Below the pieces are notes generated by a model. The model ran no database searches and had not been told where the DNA came from. It saw nothing but the letters and a program-made list of their open reading frames with translations. Position numbers and translations under genes: made by a program. Of a DNA stretch of 64,000 bases, positions 59,043 to 64,000 are shown piece by piece. The DNA comes from Deinococcus arboris (lineage in GTDB: Bacteria > Deinococcota > Deinococci > Deinococcales > Deinococcaceae): the NCBI RefSeq assembly GCF_009755355.1, contig NZ_WQLB01000009.1, forward strand, positions 1 through 64,000, in the 5' to 3' direction. Numbering within the stretch: position 1 is the first letter of the stretch; each line of letters starts with the position of its first letter.

Positions 59043-59083
59043 GCAGTACTCCTTCCCTGGCCCACCGGCCAGGCGGGTAGGGG

Positions 59084-60400
59084 TTAGAGAAGGCCGGTTG
59101 GCTCGCGGTACAGGTCTTTGAAGCGCACGAACTCGCTGTTGTAGGCCAGGCGCACACTGCCCACGGGGCCGTTGCGCTGCTTGCCCACGATGACTTCGGC
59201 AATGCCCTGTTGGTCGGTGTTCGGGTGGTAGTACTCGTCGCGGTAGATGAACATCACCGTGTCCGCGTCCTGCTCAATCGCGCCGGACTCGCGCAGGTCG
59301 CTCAGCACCGGCTTCTTGTTCGGGCGGGTTTCCACCGCGCGGCTCAGCTGGCTGAGCACGATCACGGGAATTTGCAACTCCATCGCCAGCTTCTTGAGGT
59401 TGCGGCTGATGGTGCTGACTTCCTGCTGGCGGTTCTCGCTCCCTCCCTTGCCGCTCTCAATCAGCTGCAGGTAGTCGATCATCAGCAGGTCAAGCTTCCC
59501 GGCCTGATACAGCGTTCGAGCGTCCCGCGCGATGCTGGCGCCGGTCTGGTCGGTGGCGTCCATGAAGGTGATGGACAGGTCACGAATCCGCGCGGCGGCG
59601 TTGCGGCAGCGCTGCTTCTCGCTGGGGGTCAGGATGCGCTGCCGGATGCGGTTCAGGTCCACACTGGCGGCGGTGGCGATGGCGCGCATGGTGAGCTGAC
59701 TGGCCCGCATTTCCAGGCTGCCCACTGCAGCGTTCAGGCCCGCCTGCGCGGCATTGGTCACGAAGCTATAGCCCAGGGCGGTCTTGCCCATCGCCGGGCG
59801 CGCGGCCAGCACGTACAGCGCGCCGGGTTCCCAGCCGAGAATCTGGCCGTCCAGATCGACGTACCCCGTGCTGATGGCGTTCGGGGTCTCGCTTTCAATC
59901 TCGGCCAGTGCCAGGTCCACCGCTTGGGCGTGGCTGGTGAAGCCCGTCTTGCGGCGGTCTTCCAGGGTGCCCCCGATCTGGCTGGCCAGGGCCGCCAGTT
60001 CTTCCGGGTTCAGGTCGCCTTCGGTGGCATGGTGGATCAGCTGGTGACTGCGGCGGATGGTCTCCCGGCGGCCGTGCAACCGGCGCAGCTCAGCGGCGTA
60101 GTGCTCCGCGTAAAAGCCCGTGGTCTCGGCGGTCATGACCCCAGCCAGAAACGCGGCGTTGATCAGATGACCCCGGCCCGTCTCTGCGGCGCGGCCCAGA
60201 ATCAGCCCAGCATCGTCCAGCGGTTGCCCAGCGGCGTGCAGGTCATGGAACAGGCCGGCCAGTTCCTTGGTGGCGGGATTGTGCCAGGCGTCCGGGGCCA
60301 GCGGCGCCAGGAAGGTCCAGGCTTCGGGGTCCACCAACACGCTAGCCAAGGCCTGACGTTCCAGATCGTGGTTCTGGGGCAGGGGGCGCGGCACAGTCAC
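59084..60400 (-). CDS. Replicative DNA helicase (DnaB family)
   Basis: 438 residues. N-terminal DnaB domain (NHDLERQALASVLVDPEAW), then the RecA-like motor with Walker A ARPAMGKTAL near 203, Walker B LLMIDYLQL near 310, and VIVLSQLSRAVE and LRESGAIEQDAD. It unwinds phage DNA at the fork. The GTG overlaps the stop of the previous gene. Confidence 0.93.
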   Translation of the reverse strand: MTVPRPLPQNHDLERQALASVLVDPEAWTFLAPLAPDAWHNPATKELAGLFHDLHAAGQPLDDAGLILGRAAETGRGHLINAAFLAGVMTAETTGFYAEHYAAELRRLHGRRETIRRSHQLIHHATEGDLNPEELAALASQIGGTLEDRRKTGFTSHAQAVDLALAEIESETPNAISTGYVDLDGQILGWEPGALYVLAARPAMGKTALGYSFVTNAAQAGLNAAVGSLEMRASQLTMRAIATAASVDLNRIRQRILTPSEKQRCRNAAARIRDLSITFMDATDQTGASIARDARTLYQAGKLDLLMIDYLQLIESGKGGSENRQQEVSTISRNLKKLAMELQIPVIVLSQLSRAVETRPNKKPVLSDLRESGAIEQDADTVMFIYRDEYYHPNTDQQGIAEVIVGKQRNGPVGSVRLAYNSEFVRFKDLYREPTGLL

Positions 60401-61458
60401 GAGAGCACGTCCAGCGTCTTGACCTGCCCCAGCGGCACGTCGGGGAAGTCGGGGTGGTCGGTGGCAATGCCCCGGCTCAGCACGGCCAGCACGGTGGCTT
60501 CACTGCCGTCCGGGTAGCGCACCCGCTGACCGACAGCGAGGGCTGGACGGGCCTGTACCGGCACTGGGACCAGCGCCGTCGCCGCGTCCCGCATCCGTTT
60601 TTTCAGCGCAGGCAGCGGGAATTCGTAGTGGCCCGCCTCAATGATGTACGCCGCCTGTTCGCCCAGCGCCTGGCCCTGCCCGTCCTGAATCCAGCCGTAC
60701 CAGAGTTCGGCCTGTGCTTCCTGGGTCACGCGCTTCAGGGCATTCAGCCGCACCCACTTCTGCCACACGGGCAGCAGCCCCGCCCCGCTGATGGCGTCCA
60801 TCGCGGCGCGGTAGGTCGGCGCGGCCGGCGGAACCTGTTTCAAACCTTCAGCGTCCACGTTTCCTCCGTCGCAGTGCGCGTTGTCCAACTGATCCTGTGA
60901 AGGCGAAGCCATTGGGGCCTCATCAGAGGCCGCGCCGTCAGGCGCCTGCCCTGCCTCCCTTTCGCTGTGTTCGGGGGTGGGGGTGAAGGCCGTGAGCGTC
61001 AGCGCCTCGCGCGCACCCGCGTCTTCTTCTTCCTTAGTTCCTTCGTTCCTTAATTCAGGGGCCTGTTTTTGCTTGTGCAGGACGTTCTTTTTCGGCGCGC
61101 TCATACCGGGTTTTCGGCGGGTTTCCGGGGGATTTCCGGTGGAAACCCGGTAGTCCCAACGCCACAAGCCGTCTTCCGAGACCGCGTACCCGAGGGCGGC
61201 CAGAGCGGCCAGGGCTTCACTCGTCTGGGTCTGGCCTCTCTTGCAGAACGCAGCTACTTCGCCCCAGTGGACAGCGGACTGGCGCAGACCCCGGCGGCTC
61301 ATCAGGAAGAGGGCGGGCTTGACCAGGGCGTTGGGGAGTTCGGCCAGCAGGGCCAGGTCGGTGTCGTTGTCGAGGTTGGTGTACCCACCCGCTTTGGGTT
61401 TATTGACTGGGGCGGGGGGCTCTGTGGGGGGCTGGAACTTGATGACGACGGCGCTCAT
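60397..61458 (-). CDS. Phage replication initiator with winged-helix N-terminus
   Basis: 353 residues. The N-terminal part (SAVHWGEVAAFCKRGQTQTSE, LAALGYAV) looks like a winged helix, then a long acidic linker, then a helical and SH3-like C-terminus. Its place upstream of DnaB suggests an origin-binding or helicase-loading protein. Confidence 0.6.
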   Translation of the reverse strand: MSAVVIKFQPPTEPPAPVNKPKAGGYTNLDNDTDLALLAELPNALVKPALFLMSRRGLRQSAVHWGEVAAFCKRGQTQTSEALAALAALGYAVSEDGLWRWDYRVSTGNPPETRRKPGMSAPKKNVLHKQKQAPELRNEGTKEEEDAGAREALTLTAFTPTPEHSEREAGQAPDGAASDEAPMASPSQDQLDNAHCDGGNVDAEGLKQVPPAAPTYRAAMDAISGAGLLPVWQKWVRLNALKRVTQEAQAELWYGWIQDGQGQALGEQAAYIIEAGHYEFPLPALKKRMRDAATALVPVPVQARPALAVGQRVRYPDGSEATVLAVLSRGIATDHPDFPDVPLGQVKTLDVLS

Positions 61459-61715
61459 GCCATGCCCCGGACGATGACGAAGTGCCAGAGGCGGTCCACA
61501 TCACTGGGCCGGCGCAGGTGGGCGAGTTGCAAGGCACGCGCCAGCTGCTCGACCTCGTCATCAGTCATGCAGGCCAGGCCCTGCGCGCGGACCTGCCCCA
61601 CCGCTTCCAGGGGCGCACCCGCGCAGGTCTGCTGGTGGATGGCCCGGAACTCGGCAGCGTCAATTGGGAACCAGAGGTCAACCACGGGTTGCAGGGGATC
61701 AATGGTCGCGGTCAT
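61455..61715 (-). CDS. Hypothetical early phage protein
   Basis: 86 residues, helical, starting MTATIDPLQPVVDLWFP. ATGA overlaps on both sides. Function is unknown. Confidence 0.5.
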   Translation of the reverse strand: MTATIDPLQPVVDLWFPIDAAEFRAIHQQTCAGAPLEAVGQVRAQGLACMTDDEVEQLARALQLAHLRRPSDVDRLWHFVIVRGMA

Positions 61716-61888
61716 GCCACTGCGCCCCTGTTGACCGCGCGCCGGATCTTGTCAGCGGCACTCTGGCCGTAGTGCATGGCGAGACTGGCCAGGAAGGCTT
61801 CACGCTGCCGGGCGTCCAGGGGCCGGAGGTCGCGCACCCAGACCTGATGCAGCCCTGGGGTCATCTGCCGAGGGGTAAGGTCTGGCAT
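61712..61888 (-). CDS. Hypothetical early phage protein
   Basis: 58 residues from the ATG at 61888 ([18 protein letters not shown]), overlapping the recombinase stop. Function is unknown. Confidence 0.5.
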   Translation of the reverse strand: MPDLTPRQMTPGLHQVWVRDLRPLDARQREAFLASLAMHYGQSAADKIRRAVNRGAVA

Positions 61889-63102
61889 CAGAACGGCGTC
61901 CCACTGAATTGCGCTTGCGCGGCCTGCACCTTCGCCGCGCGCTGCTCTGGGCCCAGGTGGCTGATGGCATTCAGCAGCCACGTCGCTTCGGCTTCACTGA
62001 GCTGTTTGGTGCTGACCGGCCCGGTGTGTTGCAGCAGGTGGCCCCAGACCATCGCCCGCACCGCACTGGTGTCGGCGCCCATCCCCTTCGCGGCGGCTTG
62101 CAGCTGCCCGATCTGGGCGGCCGTGACCATCGGCTCAGCATCAGTCTGGGCGGCAGGCTGCTGGGCTTCTGGCTGAGTCTGAGCAGGCTGCGCGTCCGTC
62201 TTCGGGGCATGCTTCAGACCTAGGGCTTTCAGGTCCGTATGACAGGCGCGGGCCGCATCCAGATCCGCGCGCCAGTTGTAGGTGTCGAGAATGCTCTGCA
62301 CCTCAGCCGCAGGGGCCACCTTCCGCACCCGGTCCGCCAGGTCCCCGATGCTCGTCACCCAGCGCTGCATCAGTTCTTCCTGCTGTGGGTCGGGCAGGGT
62401 GTGCGCGGGCGTCCCGGCGGCCTGCTGCACCTCACGGGTCATGTCCGTGCGGCGGGTGGGCGCGGCCTGGGCCGGGGCAGCGGGGCGCTCTTCGCGGGCG
62501 TTGTCCGCCTGCGCCATCTCGTCTGAGGTGTAGAGGCCAGAGAGGTCGTTCGGGAACGCGCTGCGCAGGGCCTGAGCCTCCGCGCACTTGGCGATCATGA
62601 CGTCCGGCATCTTGCCCCACAGGCCCATCGGCGCCCCGTCCCGCTTCCGGCTCACGTACGCCTCGAACCGGGCCACCGCCCACAGCGGCTCCGTAAAGCC
62701 GTGGCGCAGAATGCCCACCTTCGCCGCTGCTGGTGGGTCTTTGCTCAGCCACACGTCCACCCACTTCCCGTCTGGGCCACACCACAGCGGCCCCACGCGC
62801 CCGGCGTACTGGCCGTGCCGCTCGGCGATGACGCGGAAGCCGTCAATGGACACCTGAATGGTCATGCGCTGCTGCTTGGTCCACTGACCGTTGACCTGCT
62901 TGTTCTCTTCGCGCATGACGGCGTAGATCTGGCGGCTGAACGGGTCCAGACCGGTGCGGCGGCACTGCTCAATGAACAGTTGCAATTCGCCGTCACTGGC
63001 GCCGGGCGCGATCTGGGTCTTGATGAGGTCGAGCTGGTCTCGGTTGAAGTCCACCGGGGCCAGCGGCATGCCGGTAGGGCGGGCGTGTTCAATCGCGGTC
63101 AT
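61888..63102 (-). CDS. bet: Bet/RecT single-strand annealing protein
   Basis: 404 residues. The Bet pattern is clear: [38 protein letters not shown], then [15 protein letters not shown] and [20 protein letters not shown]. The C-terminal 170 residues are a variable extension. It anneals single strands in phage recombination. No partner exonuclease is visible; it may lie right of the window. Confidence 0.92.
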   Translation of the reverse strand: MTAIEHARPTGMPLAPVDFNRDQLDLIKTQIAPGASDGELQLFIEQCRRTGLDPFSRQIYAVMREENKQVNGQWTKQQRMTIQVSIDGFRVIAERHGQYAGRVGPLWCGPDGKWVDVWLSKDPPAAAKVGILRHGFTEPLWAVARFEAYVSRKRDGAPMGLWGKMPDVMIAKCAEAQALRSAFPNDLSGLYTSDEMAQADNAREERPAAPAQAAPTRRTDMTREVQQAAGTPAHTLPDPQQEELMQRWVTSIGDLADRVRKVAPAAEVQSILDTYNWRADLDAARACHTDLKALGLKHAPKTDAQPAQTQPEAQQPAAQTDAEPMVTAAQIGQLQAAAKGMGADTSAVRAMVWGHLLQHTGPVSTKQLSEAEATWLLNAISHLGPEQRAAKVQAAQAQFSGTPF

Positions 63103-63620
63103 TTGGTCACGTCCTTTCGGGTCAGCAGGGTGATCAGCGCCAGCAGCGAAGGGCAGGCCACGGCAGGCAGGACCGCGCACAGCACGCGCTGCCAGCCAGG
63201 CATCTGGGGGCCGAAGTCCGGGGCCAGGGCCAGCAGCAGCCCGTAGGTGGTCACGAACAGGGCCAGGGTCAGGCCAATGGGCAGGACTCGGCGGCGCAAT
63301 CGGCGCACTGCACCTGTCCCACCGGGCACGCGGCGCCGCAGGTCCAGCACTGGCCCTGTCCCGGCGTGCTGGGGAGTGGCGCCCCGCTGATCCGGCACAG
63401 GGACCAGGCCAGCAGCAGCGTGGACGGGATGGCAATCAGGGCGATCCACATGGGGCACCTCCAGAGGCAACGTGCGCGGCCCGGCGCGTTCCTCGCGCGG
63501 CGCGGTGGGCAGGGGCAGGCCGTTCTGGCGGGCGTGGTACTCGGCCACGGCGCGTTCGGTGAACCGCCGTAGGCCCTCTTCCTTCCAATCGGCGTTGTCC
63601 ATCCGCAGGGCGCCGTTCAC
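63099..63620 (-). CDS. Early phage ORF spanning an embedded gene
   Basis: From a GTG at 63620 (GTGA overlap) the frame reads [18 protein letters not shown], continues through a low-complexity stretch, and ends in a two-helix membrane part ([34 protein letters not shown]). The middle coincides with a well-supported gene in another frame. It may really be two genes, the second starting at a CTG at 63272 that overlaps that gene's stop (CTGA). Confidence 0.45.
   Translation of the reverse strand: MNGALRMDNADWKEEGLRRFTERAVAEYHARQNGLPLPTAPREERAGPRTLPLEVPHVDRPDCHPVHAAAGLVPVPDQRGATPQHAGTGPVLDLRRRVPGGTGAVRRLRRRVLPIGLTLALFVTTYGLLLALAPDFGPQMPGWQRVLCAVLPAVACPSLLALITLLTRKDVTK
63269..63451 (-). CDS. Small membrane protein with zinc knuckles
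   Basis: 60 residues: a hydrophobic helix ([18 protein letters not shown]) then CWTCGAAC and CADC. A strong GGAGGTG site precedes the ATG and third positions are GC-rich. It overlaps the 63099-63620 frame. Confidence 0.55.
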   Translation of the reverse strand: MWIALIAIPSTLLLAWSLCRISGAPLPSTPGQGQCWTCGAACPVGQVQCADCAAESCPLA

Positions 63621-63823
63621 TGGTCTTCACCCGTGATGGCCCAGTCAATGCCGCTCAGCAGGCCCTCTTTCAGGCCTGCCTGCACGATGCGTCCCATGAA
63701 CTCGGCCTGCTGGGCACTGCTCAGGGGTTGATCAAGTTTCACGGTGTGCTTGAATTCGACCGTCACGGTAATTTCGCAGTCGTGTTCAATCGTGGTACCC
63801 AAATGGAAGCGGGTGCTGCTCAC
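63617..63823 (-). CDS. Hypothetical early phage protein
   Basis: 68 residues from a GTG at 63823 that overlaps the previous stop (GTGA). Beta-rich start (CEITVTVEFKHTVKL), helical end. Function is unknown. Confidence 0.55.
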   Translation of the reverse strand: MSSTRFHLGTTIEHDCEITVTVEFKHTVKLDQPLSSAQQAEFMGRIVQAGLKEGLLSGIDWAITGEDQ

Positions 63824-64000
63824 GCCGCGCCGCCCTGGATCGTCAGGGGCTGGAAGGGCACCGTCTGCGGGCGGGCAGGTTTCACAGCGGAGCGAATCTC
63901 CTTGAGGTTCCAGTGCCCGCAAACCGTGCCCTGGCCGTCCGTGTCCGCGTTGCAGGGGCCGCCCACAGCAAAGACGCTGTGCAGGGTGCCGCACTGCTCA
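63820..64000 (-). CDS. Partial early phage gene at window edge
   Basis: The last 59 codons of a gene whose start is beyond the window. It has several cysteines (QCGTLH, GGPCNAD, TVCGHW) that could bind zinc. Its TGA overlaps the next GTG. Confidence 0.5.
   Translation of the reverse strand, partial: EQCGTLHSVFAVGGPCNADTDGQGTVCGHWNLKEIRSAVKPARPQTVPFQPLTIQGGAA

Overview
This window comes from a Deinococcus chromosome. The evidence is high GC with GC-rich third codon positions, many genes whose start codon lies 6-9 nt after a TANNNT -10 box (leaderless transcripts), Deinococcus-restricted small proteins next to rsmD, a response regulator resembling the radiation-response regulator DrRRA, and short dispersed noncoding repeats. 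Positions 1 to about 24.7 kb are ordinary chromosome. From about 24.7 kb to the right edge is most of a siphovirus-type prophage, entered just beyond a tRNA cluster (Pro-TGG, Gly-TCC, Arg-TCT). Its right end and integrase lie outside the window.

Chromosomal part, left to right: a hexapeptide acyltransferase; a repeat-bearing spacer; a metallo-beta-lactamase-fold hydrolase; the c-di-AMP pair cdaA-cdaR; yqeK, an LCP cell-wall protein and rsfS; a histidine phosphatase; two small lineage-specific proteins; rsmD and coaD; a TPR-GGDEF-EAL c-di-GMP protein; metK; a phosphate-type cluster phoB-phoR-phoU with Pho-box-like repeats before phoB and phoU; coaBC; argR with a palindromic operator; a second two-component pair; a class III cyclase-like protein; and a UbiA prenyltransferase.

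Prophage part: nearly every gene is on the minus strand, so early genes are at the right and late genes at the left. From right to left: small early ORFs, a Bet/RecT annealing protein, a replication initiator and a DnaB helicase, an orphan C5 cytosine methyltransferase, a shortened MazG-like protein, a RusA resolvase, small and large terminase, portal, S49 protease/scaffold, decoration and capsid proteins, head-tail connectors, tail tube, a frameshifted pair of tail chaperones, a tape measure protein with an embedded M23 peptidase, tail tip and fibre proteins, two membrane proteins and a GH19 endolysin. Early genes are packed with 4-nt ATGA/GTGA overlaps.

Inserted into this plan are self-contained units that look like morons. 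Three minus-strand genes have their own promoter or terminator (33217-34062, 40360-40845, 52582-52989). Three very small plus-strand genes (52138-52347, 54399-54563, 56859-57029) point against the phage operon, and two of them encode two-helix membrane proteins. A plus-strand trio of unknown genes (26612-27688) lies between the lysis genes and the left end. These units are the best candidates for undescribed prophage functions such as lysogenic conversion or superinfection exclusion.
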